From NCBI GenBank assembly GCA_020848435.1, contig JADLAC010000089.1, positions 98,124 through 162,123 on the forward strand: 64,000 bases of DNA, in the 5' to 3' direction. How positions within the stretch are numbered: the stretch's first letter is position 1; each line of letters begins with the position of its first letter. The notes under the pieces were generated by a model. That model was given only the letters and a program-made list of their open reading frames with translations, did not search any database and had not been told where the DNA came from. Position numbers and translations under genes: made by a program. Source of the stretch: Burkholderiales bacterium. GTDB taxonomy: Bacteria > Pseudomonadota > Gammaproteobacteria > Burkholderiales > WYBJ01. Positions 9,429 through 18,897 of the stretch are shown here, in pieces.

Positions 9429-12113
9429 GTGATCATGGCGCCCCCGGCGCTTGCCACGCTCAGCGCGGGCGGCCGCGCGTGGCGCTACGTGAGCCTGCCG
9501 CAGGCCGAGCGGCAGGGCCCTGCGGGCGTATCGCGCTTGCCTTACGTGCTGCGCATCGTGCTCGAGAACCTGCTGCGACAGCGTCTGCTCGGAAGCGAAC
9601 GCGCGGGCGATGTCGAATCGCTGCTCGCTTGGCGGGAGCGAGCGCAGGCACACGTCCAGTTCAGGCCTGCGCGGGTGATGATGGACGACACGGCGGGCTT
9701 GCCGCTGCTCGGCGAGCTGGCCGCGATGCGCGACGCGGCGAAACGTCGTGGCGTGCCGGCATCCGCGATCGATCTCGCGCTTCCGCTCGATTTCATCGTC
9801 GACCATTCGATCGTCGCCGACCATAGCGGCTGCGCCGGCGCGCTCGAGCGCAACATGGCGCTCGAGATGGAACGCAATGCCGAGCGCTATCGCTTCCTGC
9901 GCTGGGCGGGCCAGGCGCTGCGTGGCTTGCGCATCGTGCCGCCGGGACGCGGCATATGCCACCAAGTGAACCTCGAGCATCTCGCGCAGGTCGTGCGCGC
10001 CGATGCGGATGGCGGCCTCGCCTATCCGGATAGCATGATCGGCATCGACAGTCATACGCCGATGGCCAACGCACTGGGCGTGGTTGCCTGGGGCGTGTCG
10101 GGCATCGAGGGTCTGAGCGCGGCACTGGGCGAGCCCGTCGCGCTGCGCGTCGCCGAGGTGGTCGGCTGCCGGCTGAGCGGGCGCCTGCGCGCGAGGGTGA
10201 CCGCGACCGACCTCGTGCTCACGCTGACCGAGCTCATGCGCCGGCACGGCGTGGTCGGCAAGATCATCGAATACATCGGTCCCGGTGCGGCGAAGCTCAG
10301 CGTGCCGGATCGCGCCACCGTGGCGAACATGACGCCCGAGGCGGGCGCGACGATGAGCTATTTCCCGATCGACGGCGAGACCCTTCGCTACCTGGAGTCG
10401 ACCGGACGCGATCGGGCGCGCATCGAGCTGGTGGAAACCTACGCGAAGGCGCAGGGCCTGTGGTACGACGACACCTCCCTTCCGGGTTATAGCGAGATGC
10501 TGGAAGTCGATCTCGACGCCATCGAGGCGTGCGTCGCAGGACCGCGCCTGCCGCACGGGCGTGTCGCGCTGCGCGCCGCGCCGCTTGCTTGGGGTCAGCT
10601 CTTGCATGGTGCACCGTTAAGCCAAGCTTCGGGTCGCGAAACCGATCGCGAAGTGCAACTTGCAAGACCCGACCCCAAGCGCAATGCGCCGATTCGGCAT
10701 GGCGACGTGGTCATCGCGGCGCTGACCAGTTGCACCAACACGTCCAATCCCGCCTTGATGCTCGGCGCGGGCTTGCTCGCGCGCAACGCCGTGCGCCGCG
10801 GCTTGCGCACCAAGCCCTGGGTGAAGACCTCGCTGTCGCCGGGCTCGCGCGTGGTCGCGGCGTATCTGCGGGCGAGCGGGCTGCAATCGAGCCTGGATGC
10901 GCTCGGCTTTCAGGTCACCGGCTTCGGCTGCATGACTTGCGTCGGCTTTTCCGGGCCGCTGGACGAGTCCATAGAAGCCGCCATGGCAGCGGGCGTGCGC
11001 GCGGTCGCGGTGCATTGCGGCAATCGAAACTACCAAGGACGCGCGCATCGTCTCATCGCTTCGACGTTCCTGGTTTCGCCGCCGCTGGTGATCGCCTACG
11101 CGCTGGCAGGAACCATGCGCGTTGATCTCACATCGGCACCGATCGGCAACGACCACGACGGCCGCCCGGTGTACCTGCGCGAGCTGTGGCCCGAGCCGGG
11201 CGAGATCGCGGAGATCGCCGCGGCGGTCATACGCTCCGAGCTGTACGAGCGCTCCTATGCCGACATCTACGCAGGTGACGCTCCCTGGGGGCAGCTCGAG
11301 CCGCCGCTCGGTCCCGATTTCGCATGGGATCCCGCTAGCACCATGATCCGGCCGCCGCCCGTAGCGACGAGCCCCGAGATCGTTCTCGAACCGGCCATCC
11401 GCGGCGCGCGGCTGCTCGCGCTGTACGAGGACATGGTGACGACCGAGCACATCTCGCCGATGGGGCCGATCCCGCGCGAGTCGGAAGCAGCGCGCTATCT
11501 CGAATCACTCGGCGTTCTAGCGAAAGACTTCGTGAGCTATGCCGCGCGCCGGCTGAATCACGACGTCATGGTGCGCGGCACGTTTTCCAGCCCTTATCTC
11601 GTCAACGAGCTGGCGCCCGGCGAGCCGGGCGGCTACACGCGCTACGCAGCCGACCGGCGGCTGATGACGATTTTCGCAGCCGCCCAGCGCTATGGCCGCG
11701 AGCGCGTGCCGCTCGTCGTCATCGCCGGGCGGGCATTCGGCGCGGGCTCGTCGCGCGATTGGTCGGCGAAGGGGCCGCGCGCCCTCGGCGTGCGCGCCGT
11801 GATCGCGCAATCCTACGAGCGCATCTATCGCGCGAACCTGGCGGCGGCAGGCGTCTGGCCGCTGGAATTCGATCCGGGCCATGACCGCAAGACGCTCGCG
11901 CTCGACGGTACCGAGTCGATCGACATCCTCGGCTGCGATCGAGCGCTCTCGCCCGGTGCGCGCGCTCGTGCGATCGTCAGGCGCGGCAGCGGCGAGACGA
12001 TCGAGGTGCCCCTGGTCGTGCGGCTGGACAGCGCGCAGGAGCTGGAAAGCATCCGGCATGGCGGGCTGCTCGCGCGAGTGTTGCGAGAGCGCATCGAGGC
12101 TGCACGCGCCTGA
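9429..12113 (+). CDS. Aconitate hydratase family protein, divergent (AcnA type)
   Basis: 894 aa; LPYVLRIVLENLLR, PPGRGICHQVNLEHL, ALTSCTNTSNPALM, GCMTCVGFSGPL (three Fe-S Cys present), GAGSSRDWSAKG; possible start also at 9435. Confidence 0.9.
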   Translation: MIMAPPALATLSAGGRAWRYVSLPQAERQGPAGVSRLPYVLRIVLENLLRQRLLGSERAGDVESLLAWRERAQAHVQFRPARVMMDDTAGLPLLGELAAMRDAAKRRGVPASAIDLALPLDFIVDHSIVADHSGCAGALERNMALEMERNAERYRFLRWAGQALRGLRIVPPGRGICHQVNLEHLAQVVRADADGGLAYPDSMIGIDSHTPMANALGVVAWGVSGIEGLSAALGEPVALRVAEVVGCRLSGRLRARVTATDLVLTLTELMRRHGVVGKIIEYIGPGAAKLSVPDRATVANMTPEAGATMSYFPIDGETLRYLESTGRDRARIELVETYAKAQGLWYDDTSLPGYSEMLEVDLDAIEACVAGPRLPHGRVALRAAPLAWGQLLHGAPLSQASGRETDREVQLARPDPKRNAPIRHGDVVIAALTSCTNTSNPALMLGAGLLARNAVRRGLRTKPWVKTSLSPGSRVVAAYLRASGLQSSLDALGFQVTGFGCMTCVGFSGPLDESIEAAMAAGVRAVAVHCGNRNYQGRAHRLIASTFLVSPPLVIAYALAGTMRVDLTSAPIGNDHDGRPVYLRELWPEPGEIAEIAAAVIRSELYERSYADIYAGDAPWGQLEPPLGPDFAWDPASTMIRPPPVATSPEIVLEPAIRGARLLALYEDMVTTEHISPMGPIPRESEAARYLESLGVLAKDFVSYAARRLNHDVMVRGTFSSPYLVNELAPGEPGGYTRYAADRRLMTIFAAAQRYGRERVPLVVIAGRAFGAGSSRDWSAKGPRALGVRAVIAQSYERIYRANLAAAGVWPLEFDPGHDRKTLALDGTESIDILGCDRALSPGARARAIVRRGSGETIEVPLVVRLDSAQELESIRHGGLLARVLRERIEAARA
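10588..10679. repeat. REP-like imperfect palindromic element inside the aconitase reading frame
   Basis: Left arm cttggggtcagctcttgca (10588-10606) vs reverse complement of tgcaagacccgaccccaag (10661-10679) = cttggggtcgggtcttgca; 17/19 matches, further imperfect pairing inward (gtgcac/gtgcaa). Confidence 0.75.
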
Positions 12114-12149
12114 GGCTCGCTGGAACGCGCGCGCATTCGCGTTCACGCC

Positions 12150-13580
12150 TTGACGCGCCATGGCCAAGTGAATACAGTCATGTCGACATCGATGGCTACC
12201 TCGCTTCAGTCCCCTCGCACCGCACCCGATGCCGACCATGCGACCGCGCAGCTCGCGCGCTTTGTCGCGGGCAGCCGCGGCGCGAGCTTGCCCGCGAGCG
12301 TCGAGCGCGCCGCGTGTCGCGGCTTCGCGAACTGGCTTGGTTGCGCACTCGGAGCGGCGGATGACGAGGCGGTGCGCGCTGTTCTCGCTGTCGCGCGCGT
12401 GTTGAGCGGGCGCGAGCAAGCCTCGCTCGTCGGCCGCGCCGACCGGCTCGATGCCGTCAACGCCGCGCTGGTGAACGGCGTCGCCGCGAATGCGCTCGAT
12501 TACGACGACATGCATACGCCGACCCTCATTCACCCGACGGGTCCAGTGGTCGCTGCCGCGCTGGCGCTGGCGGAATCCAGAGGCGCCGGCGGCAAGGTGC
12601 TCCTGTGTGCGGTCGTTGCCGGTATCGAGGTGGAATGTCGCCTTGGCCTCGCGCTCTTTCCGCGGCACTACGATCGCGGATTCCACATCACCGCGACCCT
12701 CGGAACCCTCGGCGCGGCCGCGGCATCATGCGTAGTGCTCGGGCTCGACGCGGCGCGCACGCAGCACGCACTGGGGATCGCCGCGACCCAAGCCGGCGGC
12801 CTGCGCGCGATGCTCACGAATGCGTGCAAGAGCTTCAATATCGGCAAAGCGGCTAGCGCGGGAGCCTTGGCCGCATTGCTCGCCGAAGCGGGTCTCGACA
12901 GCGAGCCGGCGGTCATCGAAGCGCGGTTCGGGCTGCTCGATGCTTTCGGCCCGGCTCAAGGCGCCGAGGTGCTCACGCGCGATCTTGGGGTTCGCTACCT
13001 GCTGCCCGAGGTAAGCCTCAAACCCTATCCGTGCGGTGTCGTGATTCATCCGCTGATCGACGCCTGCCTCGCCGCGGCCACGCGCGGGGACAGCTTGCGG
13101 CCGGCGCAGGTGCGCGCGATCCGCGCGTGGGTCCATCCGCGTGCGCTCGAGCTCGCCGGCCGAGCGCATCCCGTCGATGCGATCGCGGGTCGTTACAGTC
13201 TTCAGCACGCGGCAGCGCTCGCGCTGACAAGCCGCGCGGCAGGGCTGGCAGCGTTCGATGGCGCGGACGTGAACGACCCCGAGCTCGTCCGCTTGCGCGA
13301 GAGCATGAGCATCGAGCCCGACCCCGCGCTCGCGCCGGCCCAGGCACGGGTCGCGCTCGAGCTCGATGACGGCGAGGTCCGCCGCGAGGCGGTCGATCAC
13401 CCCTGCGGCAGCCCCGAGCGTCCGCTCGACGATGCGCAGCTGCGGGCGAAGTTCATGGAGCTCGCCGTGCGCGCAATCGAGCAACCCGTGGCGGAAGAAT
13501 TATTCGAGCTCGGCATGGGGCTCGCACAAGTCGCGGACATCCGCGAGCTTGCGCGCCGCTGGAGCGCGCCCAGGCCATAG
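12150..13580 (+). CDS. MmgE/PrpD family protein
   Basis: NALDYDDMHTPTLIHPTGPVVAAALALAE; LKPYPCGVVIHPLIDA; start may be 12180. Confidence 0.9.
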   Translation: MTRHGQVNTVMSTSMATSLQSPRTAPDADHATAQLARFVAGSRGASLPASVERAACRGFANWLGCALGAADDEAVRAVLAVARVLSGREQASLVGRADRLDAVNAALVNGVAANALDYDDMHTPTLIHPTGPVVAAALALAESRGAGGKVLLCAVVAGIEVECRLGLALFPRHYDRGFHITATLGTLGAAAASCVVLGLDAARTQHALGIAATQAGGLRAMLTNACKSFNIGKAASAGALAALLAEAGLDSEPAVIEARFGLLDAFGPAQGAEVLTRDLGVRYLLPEVSLKPYPCGVVIHPLIDACLAAATRGDSLRPAQVRAIRAWVHPRALELAGRAHPVDAIAGRYSLQHAAALALTSRAAGLAAFDGADVNDPELVRLRESMSIEPDPALAPAQARVALELDDGEVRREAVDHPCGSPERPLDDAQLRAKFMELAVRAIEQPVAEELFELGMGLAQVADIRELARRWSAPRP

Positions 13581-13600
13581 CGATAACCTTCAGAGACAAC

Positions 13601-14572
13601 ATGATGCTACGGTATGCCATCGGCGTTGTCGCGGTGCTCCTGCTCGCCGTGCCGGGCGTTTACGCCCAGGCCATAGCGCGCAAGCCGATGCGCTTGATTC
13701 TCGGCTTTCCGCCGGGCGGCGCCGTCGATCTGATCGGCCGCGCGGTCGCGCCGGGGATCGGCGAGGCCACCGGGAACACGATCGTGGTGGACAACCGCCC
13801 CGGCGCCAACGGCGCGATCGGCGCGGAGCTGCTGGCGAAATCGCCCGCGGACGGCAGCACCATCGGCCTGGTGAGCGTGAGCTCGCTGGTGCTGAACCCG
13901 CTGACGATGGCGCATCCTCCCTACCACGCGCTGCGCGATTTCACCCCGATCGGCAACGTCGGCCTGGTGCCCTTCGTCGTCACGGCGCACCCTAGCGTGC
14001 CGGCGAAATCGTTGCGGGAGCTGATCGCGCTCGCCCGCGCCCGGCCGGGCCAGGTCACCATCGGCTCGCCGGGCGTCGGCGGCCTGCAACACCTGGGCAT
14101 CGTCATGCTCAACGATGCCGCCCGCATCAAGCTGCTGCACGTGCCCTACAAGGGCACGGGCCCGGCGATGACCGACGTGCTCGGCGGCCACATCGACGCG
14201 CTGATGGCCGCGGTATCGGGCGTGCTCAGCGCGGCCAAGGCCGGCAAGCTCAAGGTCCTGGCCATCACCTCGGCGGAGCGATCGCCCTTGCTGCCGGACG
14301 TTCCTACCGTGCGAGAACAAGGTTTGGCCGGATACCTCGTCGTCAATTGGTATGCGATCGTCGCTCCGGCCAGTCTGCCCGCGGCGGCGCTGGATGCGCT
14401 GCACGCGGCGCTCGTGAAAACGGTCGCTACAGCGGCTGTTCGCGACAAGCTCGTCGCCTCGGGGGTCGAGCCCAAGAGCGATGAAAGCCCGGGGGCATTC
14501 GCCGCGTTCGTCCGCGAGGAGCTCGCCCGCTGGGAGAAGGTGGTCAAGCAGTCCGACATGAAGAGACAGTAG
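13601..14572 (+). CDS. Tripartite tricarboxylate transporter substrate-binding protein (Bug family)
   Basis: KPMRLILGFPPGGAVDLIGRAVAPGI, NRPGANGAIGAE, VPYKGTGPAMTDVLGG. Confidence 0.93.
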   Translation: MMLRYAIGVVAVLLLAVPGVYAQAIARKPMRLILGFPPGGAVDLIGRAVAPGIGEATGNTIVVDNRPGANGAIGAELLAKSPADGSTIGLVSVSSLVLNPLTMAHPPYHALRDFTPIGNVGLVPFVVTAHPSVPAKSLRELIALARARPGQVTIGSPGVGGLQHLGIVMLNDAARIKLLHVPYKGTGPAMTDVLGGHIDALMAAVSGVLSAAKAGKLKVLAITSAERSPLLPDVPTVREQGLAGYLVVNWYAIVAPASLPAAALDALHAALVKTVATAAVRDKLVASGVEPKSDESPGAFAAFVREELARWEKVVKQSDMKRQ

Positions 14573-14579
14573 CGGTTCC

Positions 14580-16088
14580 ATGGAGGCCATGTTGAAACTG
14601 AAGGAAGTACAGAACGCAGACATTGTCGTGGTCGGCGCGGGCAACGCGGCCCTGTGTGCCGCGCTCGCCGCGAAAGACGCCGGCGCGAATCCCATCGTGC
14701 TCGAGACCGCACCGTTATCGGAACGCGGCGGCAACACCTTCTTCGTCGCCGGCTCGACCCGCTGGATCTTCAACAGCATCGAGGACGTGCGCGAGGTGCT
14801 CGACCTCTCGCCGGAGGAGTTGCGTACGGTCGACTTCGGTACGTATACCCGCGAGGACTTTTTCGAGGACATGGGGCGGCTCACGCAATACCGCTGCGAT
14901 CCTGACCTGACCGAGATCCTGGTCGACAACGCGCGTCCGACGCTGGTCTGGATGAAGACCAAGGGGATCAAGTTCGAGCCGATGTACAAGGGGCAGTCGC
15001 AGAAGATCGACGGCCGGGTGAAGTTCTTCGGCGGGCAGGTCTGCAATTTCTGGGGCGGGGGCGCGGAGCTGAGCCCCGCGCTCTTCAGGGCGGTGGAGCA
15101 AGCCGGCATTGCGGTGTGCTACGAGGCTACCGCCCGTTCGCTCGTCTACGAGCACGGCCAGGTCCGCGGCGTGGTGGCCGAATCCGAGGGCGAGAAACAC
15201 GAAATCCGCGCCCGCGCGGTCGTGCTTGCGTGCGGCGGGTTCGAGTCGAACGCAGAGATGCGCGCGCGCTATCTCGGTCCCGGCTACGACTTGGCCAAGG
15301 TGCGAGGCACGCAATACAACAACGGCGCGGGCATCCAGATGGCGCTCGACATCGGCGCCATGTCGGCCGGCCACTGGTCGGGTGCGCACGCGGTCGGCTG
15401 GGACATGAATGCCCCCACCTTCGGCGACCGAGAAGTCGGCGATGGATTCCAGAAGCATAGCTATCCCTTTTCCATCATGGTGAACGCGAACGGCGAGAGG
15501 TTCGTCGACGAAGGCGCGGATTTCCGCAACTTCACGTATGCCAAGTACGGCCACGTGGTGCAGCGGCAACCGGGGATGTTCGCTTGGCAGGTGTTCGACC
15601 AGAAGGTCGAGTACCTGCTGCGCGACGAATACCGCATCAAGCAGGTAACCAGGGTCGTTGCCGACAGCATCGAGGAGCTCGCGGCCAAGCTCGACGGCGT
15701 GAACGCCAAGGCTTTCCTCGACACCGTCGCCGCGTACAACCGCGCCGTGCAGACGCACATCCCGTTTTCACCGGTGGTGAAGGACGGTCGCGGCACCACC
15801 GGGCTCGCCATTGCGAAATCGAACTGGGCGAACACCATCGACACGCCGCCTTTCCAGGCGTACGGGGTCACCTGCGGCCTGACCTTCACCTTCGGCGGCG
15901 TGAAGATCTCCAAGACGGGCAACGTGCAGAACGTGGGCGGGCGCGACATCCCGGGTTTGTACGCGGCGGGCGAAATGGTCGGCGGGCTGTTCTACTTCAA
16001 CTACCCGAGCGGCAGCGGGCTGGTTTCCGGCGCCGTGTTCGGACGCCTGGCGGGAACGAGCGCGGCGCGCTATTCGAGGATGGCATGA
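14580..16088 (+). CDS. tcuA: FAD-dependent tricarballylate dehydrogenase TcuA-like
   Basis: ADIVVVGAGNAALCAALAAKDAGANPIVLE, ERGGNTFFVAGSTR, C-terminal GLYAAGEMVGGLFYFNYPSGSGLVSGAVFGR. Confidence 0.87.
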   Translation: MEAMLKLKEVQNADIVVVGAGNAALCAALAAKDAGANPIVLETAPLSERGGNTFFVAGSTRWIFNSIEDVREVLDLSPEELRTVDFGTYTREDFFEDMGRLTQYRCDPDLTEILVDNARPTLVWMKTKGIKFEPMYKGQSQKIDGRVKFFGGQVCNFWGGGAELSPALFRAVEQAGIAVCYEATARSLVYEHGQVRGVVAESEGEKHEIRARAVVLACGGFESNAEMRARYLGPGYDLAKVRGTQYNNGAGIQMALDIGAMSAGHWSGAHAVGWDMNAPTFGDREVGDGFQKHSYPFSIMVNANGERFVDEGADFRNFTYAKYGHVVQRQPGMFAWQVFDQKVEYLLRDEYRIKQVTRVVADSIEELAAKLDGVNAKAFLDTVAAYNRAVQTHIPFSPVVKDGRGTTGLAIAKSNWANTIDTPPFQAYGVTCGLTFTFGGVKISKTGNVQNVGGRDIPGLYAAGEMVGGLFYFNYPSGSGLVSGAVFGRLAGTSAARYSRMA

Positions 16089-16816
16089 CGCGCAGGGCGG
16101 CCTCGCTCGCACGCGAGCCCACCTCGCGGGCGGCGGACAGCGCCGAGCAGATTTACGAACGCATCAAGACCTTGGCAATGACCTTCGCCATCCGCCCGGG
16201 TGAGCGTGTCAACGAAGTGGAAGTCGCAAGATCGCTCAACGTCAGCCGCACGCCGCTGCGCGAGGCGCTCAACCGCCTGCTGGTCGAGGGGTTCCTCACC
16301 CGCGCCCCGAATCGAGGCTTCATCGGCCGGCCCCTGGACGCGAAGCAGGTGTTCGACTTGTACGAGCTACGCCGCGTGCTGGAAGCGAGCATCGTTGCCA
16401 TCGCCTGTGAACGTTCGACCGACGAGGAGCTGGGCGAGCTCGAGCGCTTCGTCAAGGCGTCCACGGACAGGCCGGAAGACGCCAACGCATCCAGCCTGCT
16501 CGCGCTGGACGAGCAGTTTCACGAGCGGGTGGCGAGGCTTACCCGCAACGAGGAAATGCTGCGCGCCGTGCGTTCGATCAATGCACGCATCCATTATTTC
16601 CGCTGGATCGACATGCAAAACGGCAGGCGCCGCCAAACCCAGCAGGAGCACTTGCGCATCGTCAAGGCGCTGATGGCGCGCGACGCGCCCGCGGCTGCTC
16701 GCCTCATCGAGGGCCACATCGCGCGCCGGCTCGACCGTATCGTCGATGTGATTCGCATGGGCTTCGCCGAGATCTACATGCGCGAAAAAGTCCCGGCGCC
16801 GGAACGGGTCAGATGA
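16085..16816 (+). CDS. GntR family (FCD domain) transcriptional regulator
   Basis: IRPGERVNEVEVARSLNVSRTPLREALNRLLVEGFL winged-helix motif; ATGA overlap with upstream gene. Confidence 0.92.
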   Translation: MTRRAASLAREPTSRAADSAEQIYERIKTLAMTFAIRPGERVNEVEVARSLNVSRTPLREALNRLLVEGFLTRAPNRGFIGRPLDAKQVFDLYELRRVLEASIVAIACERSTDEELGELERFVKASTDRPEDANASSLLALDEQFHERVARLTRNEEMLRAVRSINARIHYFRWIDMQNGRRRQTQQEHLRIVKALMARDAPAAARLIEGHIARRLDRIVDVIRMGFAEIYMREKVPAPERVR

Positions 16817-17607
16817 AGCTCGCCCTCATCGGCGTGGGCGGGCTGGGCAGGATCGTTGCCGGACATCTCGGCCGCGATCCCGCCGTCCAGGTCGTCGCCG
16901 TCGCGGCACGAGCGCATCAGCGCGAGGCGGTGCGCGCGCTGCTTGGCGATGTCCCCATGGTCGCATCCGCCGGCGAGCTGCTCGCGTGCAGGCCCGATGT
17001 CGTCGTCGAGTGTGCGAGCCACGGCGCGTTTCGGCACTACGCAGAGCCGGTCCTCGCCGCCGGCATCGACCTGATCGCGGTATCGGTGGGCGTGCTGGCT
17101 GACGCCGGCTATCGTGAACGCGTGCTCGCGGCCGCGGCCGCTTCCGGCGCCAACCTGGAGATCCCGGCCGGCGCGATCGGCGCCATCGACGTGGTCGCGG
17201 CGGCGCGCACCGCGGGGCTTGCGCGGGTTTCGTACTCGACGCGTAAGAGCCCGCGCGCCTGGTCCGGCACCCCGGCGGAGCGCATGCTCGACTTGGCCGC
17301 GGTCAGGTCGCCGACGCTGTTCTTCGACGAGAACGCCGAGCGCGCGGCGCTCGTTTTCACCGAGAAGGCCAATGTCTGCGCCACGCTCGCGCTTGCGGGC
17401 CTGGGGTTTGAGCGCACGCGGGTGCAATTCTGGGTCGATCCGGCGGTCGACAAGAGCGTCCATCACGTCGAGGCCGAGGGCGCGTGCGGGCTGCTTGAGA
17501 TCGAGCTTGCGAACAACGTGGCGCCGTCCGACGGTAAAGCGTCGGTGCTCACGGCGATGAGCATCCTGCGTGCGGTGCGCAACCGCGCCGCGGTGCTTCG
17601 CATCTAA
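16813..17607 (+). CDS. nadX: Aspartate dehydrogenase
   Basis: MKLALIGVGGLGRIVAGHL Rossmann motif; VVVECASHGAFRHYAEPVLAAGIDLIAVSVGVLAD; IPAGAIGAIDVVAAAR. Confidence 0.85.
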   Translation: MKLALIGVGGLGRIVAGHLGRDPAVQVVAVAARAHQREAVRALLGDVPMVASAGELLACRPDVVVECASHGAFRHYAEPVLAAGIDLIAVSVGVLADAGYRERVLAAAAASGANLEIPAGAIGAIDVVAAARTAGLARVSYSTRKSPRAWSGTPAERMLDLAAVRSPTLFFDENAERAALVFTEKANVCATLALAGLGFERTRVQFWVDPAVDKSVHHVEAEGACGLLEIELANNVAPSDGKASVLTAMSILRAVRNRAAVLRI

Positions 17608-17782
17608 GCCAAAGCCACCCGCTGAGGCGGCGTGCACATCGCGGCGGGCGGCTCGCCCTCGACCCGGCGGATAGAGTCGCCCGCCCATCACGGCGCAGCG
17701 CGTGCACACACGCGGCGCATGCAGTGCGGAGGTCTCGCGCGAGGCCGGGTGGTGTGGCTGAACGCCGACCGGTCGCGTTGCA

Positions 17783-18694
17783 TCAGCGCAGTGCTTCGCC
17801 TCCCGGTCGCGAGGTATTGCTCAACAGCTCGAACTTGCGCTCGGGCGGCGTGCCTGCCTGGTAGTGCTTGGGGGCGAGCTTGGGCACCGTGACGGCGCTA
17901 CAGACCTTGCGCACCCGATAGACTTCGATCGGCGGCGTGTAATCGGGCTTGAGCTCGCACGTCACCTCCACGCAGCCGATGCGTTTCAGCCAGGCACAGA
18001 TGCGCACCTCCGCGCCGTTCGCATCGGTGATCTCCGTCAGGTACGACGCATCCGGGTAATACGGTCGGTTGGTTCCGTTTTCACCGCGCACGTCTTGCAG
18101 CAGCGTATAGAAGACGCCTTGCACTTCGAGCAATGCCAGGGCCTTCTCCATGAAACGCGTCAACGAGTCGGTGTAGGAGAATCCGCCCAGGACATCGGTG
18201 ATCATCCGGAAGGTCCCCAGTTCGCCCGCGGCGTATTGTCCCAGGCGTTTGCCGTGCAGGTAGCAGACCTGCTCCGCGTCCAGGCCAGCCGCGATCCGGT
18301 TCCAGCGCGCCGTCCTGCGATCTTCGATCGAAATCGCAACCGCCCGCGCACGATGCTCGGGCCGGCGCCTGTCCTTGAAGAACACCACGTCGTACTTCGC
18401 CGACACGTAGTCCAGGACGGCGTTGCCCTCGCCGGCGCCGATGTCGAGCCAGCGATCGTGCGCTGCGAGCTCGGCCAGCGAGCGCCCGAACTCCGCCGGC
18501 AGGCTCATCGAATACGCCATCAGCGAACGGTCGACGAAATAGCCTCCGGGGACATTCTCGCCGCGGCTCTGGTAGATCGATGCCTGTTTCGATATCTCGC
18601 CGCTGAAGGACGAATTGGCGTCGCTCTGCGCACGGCTCATGCCACCGTAGAGGGCAAGCACGCCGAGCAAGGTCAATGTGCGTATGCGATTCAT
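17783..18694 (-). CDS. Putative exported protein with SAM-methyltransferase-like fold
   Basis: MNRIRTLTLLGVLALYGGMSRAQS signal peptide followed by WLDIGAGEGNAVLDY methyltransferase motif I-like segment. Confidence 0.65.
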   Translation of the reverse strand: MNRIRTLTLLGVLALYGGMSRAQSDANSSFSGEISKQASIYQSRGENVPGGYFVDRSLMAYSMSLPAEFGRSLAELAAHDRWLDIGAGEGNAVLDYVSAKYDVVFFKDRRRPEHRARAVAISIEDRRTARWNRIAAGLDAEQVCYLHGKRLGQYAAGELGTFRMITDVLGGFSYTDSLTRFMEKALALLEVQGVFYTLLQDVRGENGTNRPYYPDASYLTEITDANGAEVRICAWLKRIGCVEVTCELKPDYTPPIEVYRVRKVCSAVTVPKLAPKHYQAGTPPERKFELLSNTSRPGGEALR

Positions 18695-18897
18695 GTTCAA
18701 TCCTGAAGCTGGGCGTGATCCGTGTGTTGACGGTCGAGCCGGGCTCAGCACGAGTCCACGATGTAAAACCCGGTCCGGCCTGCGCTCGGCATCGAGTAGA
18801 GCAAGCTTCCGGCGTTGCGCCAAGCCCGCTGTCACCGTACGTGATTGCGCGAGCGCGCGCCGACGACAGACCACGCACGGTCTACAATGACAGCACG

